Assembly (NCBI RefSeq): GCF_030145145.1
Contig: NZ_JAQYWD010000023.1
Span: 39,003 to 103,002 of the forward strand
DNA: 64,000 nt
Reading direction: 5' to 3'
Source: Desulfobacula sp.
Lineage (GTDB): Bacteria > Desulfobacterota > Desulfobacteria > Desulfobacterales > Desulfobacteraceae
Shown here piece after piece: positions 35,786 through 44,935 of this stretch. The notes beneath the pieces are model-generated. The model saw only the letters and a program-made list of their open reading frames with translations. It ran no database searches and had not been told where the DNA came from. Both the position numbers and the translations under genes were made by a program. Within the stretch, counting starts at the first letter, position 1; the number at the start of each line of letters is the position of its first letter.

Positions 35786-36980
35786 CCCAAAAATACGGCT
35801 GCGGGTTATCGTTATCTTGATCCTGTTCAGTGCCGGACGATTCATCTCGATCTGCAGTGCAGACGAACAAGTCGGCACCGGCATTGTTTTAGCGGATGAT
35901 CAGGGGAAAATAGTGTATGGCCAAAACAGGGAAAAACCGTTTATACCCGCCTCTATTTTAAAACTCCTGACCAGTTTGGCTGCCATTGAAATCCTTGGAC
36001 AAGACTATCATTTTACAACGCTCTATTCGTTTGATCAAGCGTCTAAAAACCTTTATATCAAAGGCCTTGGAGACCCCTTATTTGTTTCCGAAGTGATTGA
36101 GACGCTGTGCCGGGAAATCGTTTTAAAAACAGGCCCCACCCAGATTCATCATATCCTTCTTGATTCGACCTATTTTTCCGGACACATCCGGATTCCGGGT
36201 AACGGCTCCTCTTTAAACCCCTATGATGCCAGTGTTGGGGCTTTATGTGCGAATTTCAACACCCTTGCATTTAAATGGCAATCAAAAGAGGGCAGGTTCA
36301 TCAGCGATGAACCGCAGACGCCATTGCTGCCTGTCTTTCATGACGACATTCAAAAAACCGGCCTCAAGCAGGGCAGAATCGTTCTTTCACAGCAGCAAAG
36401 TCTTTTGTATCCCGGGCTTTTGATCAAACATGGTCTTGAAAAACACCATATCAGCATCACCGGATCTGTTTTGCAGGGAACACTTGATATTCAAAAACAG
36501 GGGGTACACACGTTTGTATCCCCCTTTGATCTTAAAGCGGTTGTTCAAAAACTGTTAAAATTCTCCAATAATTTTATGGCCAATCAGTTGTTGCTAACCA
36601 TTGGGGCTGTAACATATGGACCACCGGCCACACTTGAAAAAGGCATTAAAGCCATCCAGATTTTTTCTGAGCAGCAGTTAAACCTCCCTCTTCTGACCCT
36701 TTCGGAAGGATCAGGCCTCTCCAGAAAAACCTTGATATCTCCGGACCAGATGCTGAAAGTGCTGATGGGCTTTATGCCATTTTATGCAGTATTGAATAAC
36801 AAGGGGAATGATTTTTTTAAAACCGGTACACTTACGGACGTCAGAACCCGTGCCGGTTATATCCTGGGTCAGGATAACAGGCTTTATCCCTATGTCATCA
36901 TGATGAACGGGAAAACCATCGATTACACATTTATTCGAAAAAGCCTTCTCAATCGGGTGTCCCAAATAACAACCCAGTAA
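35769..36980 (+). CDS. dacB: D-alanyl-D-alanine carboxypeptidase/endopeptidase, PBP4 type
   Basis: This 403-residue periplasmic penicillin-binding protein trims or cleaves peptidoglycan cross-links. The three active-site motifs are intact: SxxK as Ser62-Ile-Leu-Lys65, SxN as Ser266-Asn-Asn268, and KTG at 351-353. A signal peptide covers about residues 10-31. The protein is shorter than E. coli PBP4 (~477), with a reduced domain II/III insertion between the first two motifs. It overlaps the aminopeptidase gene, and converges on folE2 with 56 bases between the stops. Confidence 0.88.
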   Translation: MRIVSNPKIRLRVIVILILFSAGRFISICSADEQVGTGIVLADDQGKIVYGQNREKPFIPASILKLLTSLAAIEILGQDYHFTTLYSFDQASKNLYIKGLGDPLFVSEVIETLCREIVLKTGPTQIHHILLDSTYFSGHIRIPGNGSSLNPYDASVGALCANFNTLAFKWQSKEGRFISDEPQTPLLPVFHDDIQKTGLKQGRIVLSQQQSLLYPGLLIKHGLEKHHISITGSVLQGTLDIQKQGVHTFVSPFDLKAVVQKLLKFSNNFMANQLLLTIGAVTYGPPATLEKGIKAIQIFSEQQLNLPLLTLSEGSGLSRKTLISPDQMLKVLMGFMPFYAVLNNKGNDFFKTGTLTDVRTRAGYILGQDNRLYPYVIMMNGKTIDYTFIRKSLLNRVSQITTQ

Positions 36981-37036
36981 AGATGGCTTAAACACAGCAA
37001 TTTTCATTATGTCTATAACTAAGGAGAATTGCTGGC

Positions 37037-37816
37037 TTAGGCAACAGACCCTTTTTCAATATATGCGTAGGCGCTATGGTTGTGGATGGACTCAAAATTT
37101 TCTGCACTGACGGAAAACCAGGTAATATTGTCATCCTCCATCAGGGCTTGGGCCACGTCTCTGGCAATATCTTCCACAAATTTGGGATTCTCATAGGCCT
37201 TTTCCGTGACAAATTTTTCATCTTCTCTTTTGAGTACTGAAAAAATATCACAAGATGCAGAATTCTCAACAAGTCTGACAATATCTTCGATCCAGATCAA
37301 TCCTTTAAACCGGGTACTGACCAGTACTTCTCCCCGTTGATTATGAGCGCCGTAGTCACTGATTTCCTTTGAACACGGACATACGGATGTCACCGGAACT
37401 GCAACGGTGAGCACAATATCCGTATTGATTTTTCCATTTGAAGACCCGATGATGGAACACGTATAATCCATAAGGCCTTTTGAAGCGGTTTGAGGCGATT
37501 GTTTCTCAATAAAATAGGGAAATGTAATCTCAAGATGGGAAGATTGGGCGCCGAGAATCTTTTTCATATCCTCAAGGATATTGGTAATAGATGCCAGCGA
37601 CACTTTTGTTCTGATCTGATGTAAAATTTCAACAAACCGGCTCATGTGGGTCCCCTTGCACTGGTGGGGCAGATCCACATACATACTGATCTGGGCGACA
37701 GTAGATTGCAGCCCTTTGGTTTTATCCAAAACGTTAACCGGGTATTTCAATCCTTTTATCCCGACCTTATCAATGGGGATATTCCTGTAATCAGGTTGAT
37801 TTTGAATGTCTATCAT
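37037..37816 (-). CDS. folE2: GTP cyclohydrolase FolE2 (type IB)
   Basis: The 259-residue enzyme converts GTP to 7,8-dihydroneopterin triphosphate at the entry of folate (and in some species queuosine) synthesis. It matches the FolE2/COG1469 family: MYVDLPHQCKGTHMSRFVE near the start, the conserved catalytic-Cys region SVCPCSKEISDYGAHNQRG in the middle, and CDIFSVLKREDEKFVTEKAY toward the end. FolE2 is the metal-flexible alternative to zinc-dependent FolE. The start lies 26 bases inside the end of the ttcA gene, so it is the last gene of the leftward run. Confidence 0.95.
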   Translation of the reverse strand: MIDIQNQPDYRNIPIDKVGIKGLKYPVNVLDKTKGLQSTVAQISMYVDLPHQCKGTHMSRFVEILHQIRTKVSLASITNILEDMKKILGAQSSHLEITFPYFIEKQSPQTASKGLMDYTCSIIGSSNGKINTDIVLTVAVPVTSVCPCSKEISDYGAHNQRGEVLVSTRFKGLIWIEDIVRLVENSASCDIFSVLKREDEKFVTEKAYENPKFVEDIARDVAQALMEDDNITWFSVSAENFESIHNHSAYAYIEKGSVA

Positions 37817-38555
37817 GTTTCACTTCTAAAAGATAATCAACAGCAACATTGTGCATTGACCTGAATAGATTCCCTTTTATATGTTTATTATGTTTATACA
37901 GTGTTTCCAGCAACCCTCTTATTTCACTGCGTTTTGTCTTGTTTGCACTGGGGCAGTTATTCTTAAACTCCGGCAAATCATTCAATTGACCAAATCGTAC
38001 AATATCTTTTTTCTCAACATATGACAAGGGTCTTATGATATCAAGGTCTCCGTTAAAGAAAGATTGCATAGGCTTCATTGTGCCGATCTTACCGGCATAA
38101 CACATGTTAATGAACAGCGTTTCAATGATATCATCTTTATTATGACCCAGAGCAATCTTTTTGCAGTGGGTTTCCTGTGCAATTTCAAAAAGCCTTTTCC
38201 GCCGCAACCGGGAACACAGAAAGCAGGGGTTTTCCCTGTTTTCAGAGGAATGGGCAAGGACCCCGTAATCTTTATAATCAATTTTCAGACCACCATATGC
38301 CATCTCGACATAGTGTTTCAACTCTTTTGCAAAGGACCCTTCAAATCCAGCATCAATATACACGGGTAGAATATCAAATGCTATCGGTGCTTTTTTTTGG
38401 AGACCCGATAGTATATTTAACATCACCTGACTATCCATACCCCCGGATAATCCCACAAGAATCCGGTCATTTTCATGGATCATGCCCCATTCATGGATGG
38501 CTTTTCCCACGGCATGATACACTCTTTTTTTCAGTCCGGTTTTCACCCCTCGCAT
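37791..38555 (-). CDS. ttcA: tRNA 2-thiocytidine biosynthesis protein TtcA-like
   Basis: This 254-residue PP-loop ATPase has SGGMDS near residue 35, and the TtcA-type CFLCSRLRRKRLFEIA followed by LGHNKDDIIETLFINMCYAGK. The CxxC pair plus one later Cys (NNCPSANKTKR) correspond to the three ligands known to hold the [4Fe-4S] cluster in TtcA. It should thiolate C32 of certain tRNAs. Other TilS/TtcA superfamily members are less likely given these motifs. The gene starts three bases after the rpoZ stop. Confidence 0.85.
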   Translation of the reverse strand: MRGVKTGLKKRVYHAVGKAIHEWGMIHENDRILVGLSGGMDSQVMLNILSGLQKKAPIAFDILPVYIDAGFEGSFAKELKHYVEMAYGGLKIDYKDYGVLAHSSENRENPCFLCSRLRRKRLFEIAQETHCKKIALGHNKDDIIETLFINMCYAGKIGTMKPMQSFFNGDLDIIRPLSYVEKKDIVRFGQLNDLPEFKNNCPSANKTKRSEIRGLLETLYKHNKHIKGNLFRSMHNVAVDYLLEVKHDRHSKST

Positions 38556-38558
38556 ACC

Positions 38559-38768
38559 TTAATCGGTATCGGGTTCTTTCTTCTTTTTTGCAACAATCCG
38601 GTTCGCAGCAATCTCCCTTAAAACAGTCACAACATCACCGTTCTTGGAGGATTTTACCAACAGATCTGCGCCTTCCCTGATCTGTCTGACCCTTTTTGCA
38701 GCCAGGTGAACAAGTTCGAATCTATTGTCCACATTTTTCAAACAATCTTCAATGGTAACTCTTGCCAA
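38559..38768 (-). CDS. rpoZ: RNA polymerase omega subunit
   Basis: The start is TTG 38768: GGAGGG lies seven bases upstream (38776-38781) and the protein then begins MARVTIEDCL, as omega subunits normally do. An ATG at 38783 would place this ribosome site inside the gene. The 69-residue product contains NRFELVHLAAKRVRQI, the conserved core that clamps the beta' C-terminus. The Lys-rich tail is short. It sits between greA and ttcA, so two RNA polymerase-associated proteins are co-encoded. Confidence 0.92.
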   Translation of the reverse strand: MARVTIEDCLKNVDNRFELVHLAAKRVRQIREGADLLVKSSKNGDVVTVLREIAANRIVAKKKKEPDTD

Positions 38769-38788
38769 AATGTATCCCTCCAATATCT

Positions 38789-39256
38789 TTAAAGAATATC
38801 CAGTATTTCATATAGTCTTTTGCCGCCGGGAGCCTGAACAATTGCTTCATCTCCGGGTTTTTTCCCTATCAGGGCACTGGCCAATGGGGATGACACGGAA
38901 ATTTTCCCCAATTTAATATCTGCCTCATCAGGACCGACAATCATGTATTCCACTCGCTCTTCCGAATCCACATTTTCAACAAGGACGCGGCATGCAAACC
39001 GCACGGCATCCTTGGGGACGGTTTCCGGATCAATTATTTTCGCAGTGCCAAGCTTATAGCCGATTTCACCGATTCTGCCCTCCAGAAAAGACTGTCTTTC
39101 TTTGGCTGCGTGATATTCAGCATTCTCAGACAGGTCTCCATGGGCTCTGGCCACTTCTATTGATTTAATATTTTCAGGCCTTTCGATGGTTTTCAGTCTT
39201 TCAAGTTCTTTTTTTAAGGCTTCATAGCCCTGTTTTGTGATCGGTAGTTGCTCCAA
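38789..39256 (-). CDS. greA: Transcription elongation factor GreA
   Basis: At 155 residues this is full-length GreA. The N-terminal coiled coil (about residues 1-75) has the pattern GYEALKKELERLKTIERPE, and the tip acids lie in ARAHGDLSENAEYHAAKERQ, which insert into the polymerase channel to rescue backtracked complexes. The C-terminal FKBP-like domain ends SPLASALIGKKPGDEAIVQ. The gene lies 32 bases behind pssA. Confidence 0.97.
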   Translation of the reverse strand: MEQLPITKQGYEALKKELERLKTIERPENIKSIEVARAHGDLSENAEYHAAKERQSFLEGRIGEIGYKLGTAKIIDPETVPKDAVRFACRVLVENVDSEERVEYMIVGPDEADIKLGKISVSSPLASALIGKKPGDEAIVQAPGGKRLYEILDIL

Positions 39257-39288
39257 CTTTCAATTTACTCCATATGATGATTATTAAA

Positions 39289-40032
39289 TTAAATCCGTTT
39301 ATCGATCCGGGCCGGTTTTTCAGTTTCCGACGTGTAATGCCATACCACCGACAAAATCGGTCCTGACACAACATATGCTGAAAAAACAACAAACAGGAGG
39401 ATATAAGGTTCAGTGGCAATGGCAACAAAAACTAAAACAAGCATGACCAGCTTGTTAAATGTCATGGTTTTAAAAAAAGATACTTTCTTTAAACTTTTAT
39501 ACTTGAATGAACTCACCATGCAGAATGAAAGCCAGAACATCAGTACCAGAAATATCAAATTATAGGGTTCAGGACTTATTTCCAGCCGGGAAAAAAAAAG
39601 GACCACTGAAACAGTCATTGCCGCTGCAGCCGGGATGGGCAATCCCTCAAAATCACTGCTGGATGAGGTGCTGATATTGAATCTGGCAAGCCTTAACGCA
39701 CCACAAATGGTAAACAGGAATGCCGCTGACCAACCCGGTCTGCCCATCGTATCAAGCCCCCATAGAAACATCAGCAGGGCCGGTGCCAGTCCAAAAGTCA
39801 TCAGATCAGCCAAAGAATCATATTCAATACCGAATTTACTGGTGGTATGCGTTGCCCGGGCAATTTTCCCGTCCAACACATCAAACACAGCACCAATCAA
39901 TATGACAATGGCAGCATCAACAAATCTTAACTGAACCGATGCGGTAATTGAATAGTATCCACAAAATAAATTCATGGATGTAAATAAATTAGGGAGAATA
40001 TAGATACTTTTTTTAAAATCCTGCTTGTGCAT
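39289..40032 (-). CDS. pssA: CDP-diacylglycerol-serine O-phosphatidyltransferase
   Basis: The 247-residue inner-membrane enzyme makes phosphatidylserine from CDP-diacylglycerol and serine. The CDP-alcohol phosphatidyltransferase signature DGx2ARx8Gx3Dx3D is readable in DVLDGKIARATHTTSKFG and the next residues EYDSLADLMTFG. About seven or eight hydrophobic helices follow the typical topology, and the length matches type II PssA. It lies directly behind psd (14 bases), so both steps to phosphatidylethanolamine are co-expressed. Confidence 0.95.
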   Translation of the reverse strand: MHKQDFKKSIYILPNLFTSMNLFCGYYSITASVQLRFVDAAIVILIGAVFDVLDGKIARATHTTSKFGIEYDSLADLMTFGLAPALLMFLWGLDTMGRPGWSAAFLFTICGALRLARFNISTSSSSDFEGLPIPAAAAMTVSVVLFFSRLEISPEPYNLIFLVLMFWLSFCMVSSFKYKSLKKVSFFKTMTFNKLVMLVLVFVAIATEPYILLFVVFSAYVVSGPILSVVWHYTSETEKPARIDKRI

Positions 40033-40046
40033 ACCGCCTCTTTCCC

Positions 40047-40709
40047 TTATTTCAGGTATCCGATGATTGTAGACCCCGCAGCTGTTTTCTGCCCCATACG
40101 GACCGTAATGTCCATATCAGGCGGCAGGTACAAATCAAGACGGGAACCGAACTGTATCATCCCATACCGATCACCCTTTTTAAGGGTTTCCCCCTCTTTG
40201 GCACAATTAACAATCCGCCGGGCAATAAGGCCGGCTATCTGGACCACTGCAAAATTCACATCATCCGGTGTCTTAATAATCAGGGCATTTCTCTCATTGT
40301 GAACAGATGCCTTGTCAAAAGAGGCATTCATAAACTTTCCAGGATGATATACAACTTTTTGTACCACCCCATCAAACGGCACCCGATTGACATGAACGTT
40401 AAACACATTCATAAAGATACTGACCTTGATACAGGGATCGGACAAATAATCACATGTGGCAAGGTTTTCTATACAGATAACCTTGCCGTCAGCCGGAGAG
40501 ACAAGGCTATGCTTATCTTGAGGAGGATGCCGTTCAGGATCTCTGAAAAACCAGCAGACAAACAGTGTTACTGCCAGGGAAATCCAGGCAAATATCCCCC
40601 ACCCCAAATAAAAAAGCATCCCCGTAATGAGGATGGTTATCATAACAAACTTCAAACCGGGTTGTGCAACGGGTAAAACCGATTGCGCCGGCCATTTTGA
40701 ATTATTCAT
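40047..40709 (-). CDS. psd: Phosphatidylserine decarboxylase
   Basis: This 220-residue enzyme is of the short proenzyme type. The autocleavage site is the Gly-Ser in KTAAGSTIIGYLK near the C-terminus, which produces the pyruvoyl alpha chain. Further motifs are SPADGKVICIE and IFMNVFNVHVNRVPFDG with the conserved His. Two N-terminal hydrophobic segments anchor it to the inner membrane. It is the first gene of the psd-pssA-greA-rpoZ-ttcA-folE2 run; the ~120-base gap upstream presumably holds its promoter. Confidence 0.95.
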   Translation of the reverse strand: MNNSKWPAQSVLPVAQPGLKFVMITILITGMLFYLGWGIFAWISLAVTLFVCWFFRDPERHPPQDKHSLVSPADGKVICIENLATCDYLSDPCIKVSIFMNVFNVHVNRVPFDGVVQKVVYHPGKFMNASFDKASVHNERNALIIKTPDDVNFAVVQIAGLIARRIVNCAKEGETLKKGDRYGMIQFGSRLDLYLPPDMDITVRMGQKTAAGSTIIGYLK

Positions 40710-40829
40710 AATTTAACTTTCTATAACACTAACCTTTTAAGGATACCAGACAATCTATCCCCATGTCAATATCCTTGTTTTTCATCCAGCAGGTCTAATT
40801 ATAAAATCCAACCGTCTCCGGACAATGGG

Positions 40830-41522
40830 TCAGGATGGCTGTTTTTCAGCAAATTGTAATTGGGCATCTGACTGCCGGATATAACTCGGGACAAGACAAT
40901 TTTCAGCGGAATTTAAAAAATCTGCTTTTGAAACCCAGGATCGGATCAATGCTGCGGCACTCACCGAATCTAGAAAATTATGCGCAATGACGGGATGGTC
41001 CGCCGTTTTTTCAATGACATCCTGATATGCTTTTGATCCCGAACCGGCAAACACAGTAGCCCCTTTTGTCATCCCAATCGCCGCTTCGGGACTGAGAACC
41101 CTTTCCTTGCTTTTTGACACCAACCTGCCACCATCGAAACAATAAACCGCACAATACACTTCATTTCTTCTGGCATCCATCATGGCACAAACCGGAAGGC
41201 AGGCGTGACTAAACCGAAAGGCAATACCATCAAGGCTTGAAACACCGGCTGCAGGTTTTGTCATGGCATAGCCCAATCCTTTGATCACACTGATCCCGAT
41301 TCGAAGCCCGGTAAAACTGCCCGGACCCCTGGCAGCAATAAATGCATCAATTTGCCCCAGTTCCATCCCTGCCCGATTTTCAAGCATATGCTCAATCATT
41401 TTTATCAATCGTTTGGAATGCGTCACGGGTGCCTGCCAGAACTCTTCACAAACAAGAATAGTTTTATCAACGATTGCCAGGCTGCACCCCTGCTCTGCAG
41501 TGCTCAGACAAAGAAATTTCAA
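40830..41522 (-). CDS. tsaB: tRNA threonylcarbamoyladenosine protein TsaB
   Basis: The 230-residue protein is an ASKHA-fold partner of TsaD in making the t6A37 modification of ANN-decoding tRNAs. It shows the TsaB signature AARGPGSFTGLRIGISVIKG and VSSLDGIAF, plus DARRNEVYCAVY. It overlaps the lon stop by ATGA, so translation is coupled to lon. TsaD and TsaE are not in this window. Confidence 0.92.
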   Translation of the reverse strand: MKFLCLSTAEQGCSLAIVDKTILVCEEFWQAPVTHSKRLIKMIEHMLENRAGMELGQIDAFIAARGPGSFTGLRIGISVIKGLGYAMTKPAAGVSSLDGIAFRFSHACLPVCAMMDARRNEVYCAVYCFDGGRLVSKSKERVLSPEAAIGMTKGATVFAGSGSKAYQDVIEKTADHPVIAHNFLDSVSAAALIRSWVSKADFLNSAENCLVPSYIRQSDAQLQFAEKQPS

Positions 41523-43918
41523 CGATCGGCCTTTTTTGGATCTGATTTTTTTTCAAGGGCAATTTCAAGGACTTCTTGAATATCCCTCACGCAGGTAAAC
41601 TTCATTTTCTTTTTAATCACCTTTGGCATATCATATAGATCGTACTTGTTTTTCTCAGGAATGATAATATGCTCAATCCCTGCCCTTAAAGCGCCAAGGG
41701 CTTTTTCTTTTAATCCGCCAATGGGCAACACCCTTCCTCTCAAGGAAATCTCACCTGTCATGCCGACTTTATTATTTACTTTACGCCCGGTAAACGCTGA
41801 AATCAATGCGGTTGCCATGGCAATGCCCGCTGAAGGGCCATCCTTTGGAATAGCGCCGGCCGGTACGTGAATATGAATATCGTTGTTATCAATATCATCT
41901 TTGAGAATATCCAATCTAGTGGCATTGGCTTTTGTATAGGTAAGGGCTGCCCTGGCGGATTCCTGCATTACATCACCGATCTGACCTGTGACCAACAGCT
42001 CGCCTTTCCCCTGATAAAGTGAGACTTCAATATACAGCTGTTCTCCCCCCACTTCAGTCCATGCAAGACCTGTTGCCAACCCCACCTGGCTTTCTTCCTG
42101 ATCCAGCTCAGAAAGATATTTGGGCGGTCCCAGATATTTTGTAAGATTTTGTCGGGTGATTAAAAATTTTCCTTTTTTGCCCTCTGCAATTTTCCGTGCA
42201 ATTTTTCTGCAAATGGCATCCAGTTTCCTTTCCAAACCCCTTACCCCGGCTTCCAGGGTATAGTCGGCAATAATCGACTCTATCGCGCCGGAACTAATAT
42301 GGATGGACCGTCTGATCAGCCCGTTATCTTTGAGTTTTCTCAGCAACAGATGTTGTTGGGCAATCACTTTTTTCTCTTGCCGGGTATACCCGGGAATTCT
42401 GATCACCTCCATTCTGTCCAACAGGGCTGACGGAATGGTGTCAGACATATTGGCGGTTAAAATAAACAACACATTGGACAGATCAAACGGCATGTTCAGA
42501 TAATGGTCTGAAAATTCAAAATTCTGTTCAGGATCAAGCGCCTCTAATAAGGCAGATGATGGATCTCCCCTGAAATCATTTCCCAGTTTGTCAATTTCAT
42601 CCAACATGAATACGGGATTATTTGTACCGCATTGCCTTAATCCCTGCAAAATTCTTCCGGGCATGGAACCAATATAGGTTCTTCGGTGACCTCTGATTTC
42701 AGCTTCATCCCGGATGCCCCCCAAAGACAATCGATGAAACTTTCGCTTCATTGCCTTGGCAATAGCCTTCCCAAGAGATGTCTTCCCAACACCCGGAGGT
42801 CCCACAAAACAAATGATCTGTCCTTTTTTTTGGGGATTTAATTTTCGAACACTTAAATACTCGAGAATTCTTTCTTTGACTTTATCCAGACCAAAGTGAT
42901 TTGTATTCAGCACCTCTTCTGATTTTGCGATATCAAGGAAATCTTTTGTTGACTTCCGCCATGGTAAATCAACAATGCAGTCAAGATAGGTCCTTACAAC
43001 GGAAGCTTCAGAAGAATCCGAATGCATCTGTTCAAGACGCTTGAGCTGTTTTTCTGCCTCTCGTTCACAGTCTTGGGGCATTTTACACTTTTTGATTTTT
43101 GCTTTAAAGTCCTCTATCTCAGCAAGTTTGTCATCACTCTCCCCAAGCTCTCTGTGAATCGCCTTCACCTGTTCTCTAAGATAATAATCCCTTTGATTTT
43201 TAGAAATCTCATCCTTGACATCAATTTGAATTTTAGCTTGAACGGTTGACAGGTCCAGCTCTCTTGCCAAAAGATCGTTCACTTTTTTTAATCGTTCGGT
43301 TGCCTGGGTAATTTCAAGTAAACTCTGGGCATCCTCAACCTTTAAATTTAAATTGGAAGCAACAAGATCAGCCAGTTTACCCGGAGACTCAATATGGGAC
43401 AACAAATCCCCCACATCCCCGGAGAGCTCTCCTTTCAACGCCAGTAATTTCTCACTGGCCTCTTTAACATTCCGCATCAATGCTTCATCTTCGATATTCA
43501 GGGCCACAGGATCGGTATCGGTTAACAGCTCAATATGAACTTTAAAAAAAGATCTCTTCTTAACATAGTCCAGTATTTTTGCTTTGGCTATGCCTTGAAC
43601 CAGCGCCTTAATCCGGCCATCCGGCAGCTTGATCATTTTTTGAATTCTGCCCACCGTACCCACAGTATATACATCTTCAGCTGTGGGTTTTTCCAGTTCA
43701 GAATCTTTCTGGGCGGCCAAAAACATATAACGATCATATTCCACACTTTCTTCAACTGCTTTTATGGATTTCTTACGTCCCACAAATAATGGCAGCAACA
43801 TATCGGTAAACACAACAACATCTCTCACCGGCATCATGGGAAGAATTGTCGGAATATCTTCCAGGTTGCTCTCTTTTTCTATAATTTCAATTAGATCATC
43901 GATATCTGCTTCAGCCAT
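41519..43918 (-). CDS. lon: Lon protease
   Basis: I start at ATG 43918, which has AAAGGAG upstream; the frame reaches 20 codons further but without a ribosome site. The 799-residue cytoplasmic protease has the LonA layout: N-terminal substrate domain (PMMPVRDVVVF onwards), central coiled coil, AAA+ module with Walker A GPPGVGKTS and Walker B FMLDEIDK, and the protease domain with catalytic Ser696 (DGPSAGIAM) and a downstream catalytic Lys. It degrades misfolded and regulatory proteins. A TATAAT box inside an inverted repeat lies upstream. Confidence 0.97.
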   Translation of the reverse strand: MAEADIDDLIEIIEKESNLEDIPTILPMMPVRDVVVFTDMLLPLFVGRKKSIKAVEESVEYDRYMFLAAQKDSELEKPTAEDVYTVGTVGRIQKMIKLPDGRIKALVQGIAKAKILDYVKKRSFFKVHIELLTDTDPVALNIEDEALMRNVKEASEKLLALKGELSGDVGDLLSHIESPGKLADLVASNLNLKVEDAQSLLEITQATERLKKVNDLLARELDLSTVQAKIQIDVKDEISKNQRDYYLREQVKAIHRELGESDDKLAEIEDFKAKIKKCKMPQDCEREAEKQLKRLEQMHSDSSEASVVRTYLDCIVDLPWRKSTKDFLDIAKSEEVLNTNHFGLDKVKERILEYLSVRKLNPQKKGQIICFVGPPGVGKTSLGKAIAKAMKRKFHRLSLGGIRDEAEIRGHRRTYIGSMPGRILQGLRQCGTNNPVFMLDEIDKLGNDFRGDPSSALLEALDPEQNFEFSDHYLNMPFDLSNVLFILTANMSDTIPSALLDRMEVIRIPGYTRQEKKVIAQQHLLLRKLKDNGLIRRSIHISSGAIESIIADYTLEAGVRGLERKLDAICRKIARKIAEGKKGKFLITRQNLTKYLGPPKYLSELDQEESQVGLATGLAWTEVGGEQLYIEVSLYQGKGELLVTGQIGDVMQESARAALTYTKANATRLDILKDDIDNNDIHIHVPAGAIPKDGPSAGIAMATALISAFTGRKVNNKVGMTGEISLRGRVLPIGGLKEKALGALRAGIEHIIIPEKNKYDLYDMPKVIKKKMKFTCVRDIQEVLEIALEKKSDPKKADR

Positions 43919-43943
43919 CTTTACTCCTTTATTCCTATAAGAA

Positions 43944-43986
43944 CACTGAATGGAAAATTTTTTTTTAATTATATTCACATTCAGTG
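43944..43986 (-). promoter_or_regulatory. lon promoter region within a CACTGAATG inverted repeat
   Basis: On the minus strand a perfect TATAAT (43968-43973) precedes lon. It lies between the two arms CACTGAATG (43944-43952) and CATTCAGTG (43978-43986), which are perfect reverse complements 25 bases apart. The symmetry around a -10 box suggests an operator, or a hairpin in the leader. No good -35 box is visible. Confidence 0.45.
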
Positions 43987-43987
43987 A

Positions 43988-44016
43988 TTGACATTCACTT
44001 TTTACACCTTCATATT
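43988..44016 (+). promoter_or_regulatory. Possible promoter of the prepilin peptidase gene
   Basis: TTGACA (43988-43993), 17 bases, CATATT (44011-44016), reading rightward. The leader to the ATG at 44122 would be ~100 bases. Confidence 0.45.
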
Positions 44017-44121
44017 TGAAACTTTAAAATAAAGCATATTTTAATGTTTACAATAAGCGGTTAAAAATATTTTTAACCCCTGACAAAAATAACACGCAAA
44101 TCCAAAAAAGCGGGGCAAATA

Positions 44122-44907
44122 ATGACAGCATACTCTTTTTATTCCGGACTGATTGTTTTTATCTTTGGCACTTGTATTGGCAGTTTTTTAAATGTCTGCA
44201 TTTACCGGATACCCGAAAACCGATCCATCGTCACTCCGGGTTCATTCTGCCCCAATTGTAAAAACAGCCTTCCCTTTTATTGCAATATTCCCATCTTCAG
44301 CTACTTGTTTTTGATGGGCCGATGCAAATTCTGCCACACCCCGATTTCCATTCGTTATCCATTTGTAGAAGCGCTGACCGGGCTATTTTCCTTACTGCTG
44401 TTTCTTAAGTTTGGTCTCACCCCTGCCATGATCTATTGGTTTGCATTTATCAGTGTTTTGATTACCATTTCCTTTATTGACCTGGATCATCAGATTATCC
44501 CAGACAACATCTCTCTTCCCGGAATCCTTATCTTTGCGTCATCTTTTTATTTTTTGCCTGAAATGACACTAAAAAACGTTCTGTTGGGCATCCTGACGGG
44601 AGGGGGTAGTTTATATGCCATTGCGCTTGTTTATTATTTAGTGAAGAAACAAGAGGGTATGGGCGGCGGGGATATCAAACTTCTGGCCATGATTGGAGCA
44701 GCAACCGGCATTAAAGGTGTTGCTTTTACTATTTTTACAGGCTCATTATTTGGCACCATCTCGGGACTGTTGATCATGCTGTCCACTAGAACGGCAGACA
44801 CCCGATTAAGAATCCCTTTTGGGCCGTTTCTATCGTTGGGCGCGATTCTCTATATTTTCTTCGGAGAACGCCTCATCCAATGGTATATGACCTGTTTTGT
44901 GCCTTGA
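44122..44907 (+). CDS. Prepilin peptidase (GspO/PilD)
   Basis: The 261-residue inner-membrane aspartic protease cleaves and N-methylates type IV prepilins and pseudopilins. It has the N-terminal GSFLNVCIYRIPE box, the zinc-binding-like CxxC pairs CPNC and CKFC, and the two catalytic aspartates in FIDLDHQIIPD and GMGGGDIKLL. About eight hydrophobic helices follow. It is not adjacent to pilin genes, but the gspGHIJK cassette ~15 kb to the left supplies five plausible substrates. Confidence 0.95.
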   Translation: MTAYSFYSGLIVFIFGTCIGSFLNVCIYRIPENRSIVTPGSFCPNCKNSLPFYCNIPIFSYLFLMGRCKFCHTPISIRYPFVEALTGLFSLLLFLKFGLTPAMIYWFAFISVLITISFIDLDHQIIPDNISLPGILIFASSFYFLPEMTLKNVLLGILTGGGSLYAIALVYYLVKKQEGMGGGDIKLLAMIGAATGIKGVAFTIFTGSLFGTISGLLIMLSTRTADTRLRIPFGPFLSLGAILYIFFGERLIQWYMTCFVP

Positions 44908-44935
44908 TACATCCTCTGTCCGGGCTACCATGGCC

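Noticed and set aside
36995..37034. Inverted repeat CAGCAATT/AATTGCTG between dacB and folE2
   Set aside because: Only eight base pairs with a 24-base loop and no T-tract; too weak to call a terminator.
41281..41598. Rightward frames opposite tsaB and lon
   Set aside because: Both strands cannot be coding here, and TsaB and Lon carry complete, well-known motifs on the minus strand.
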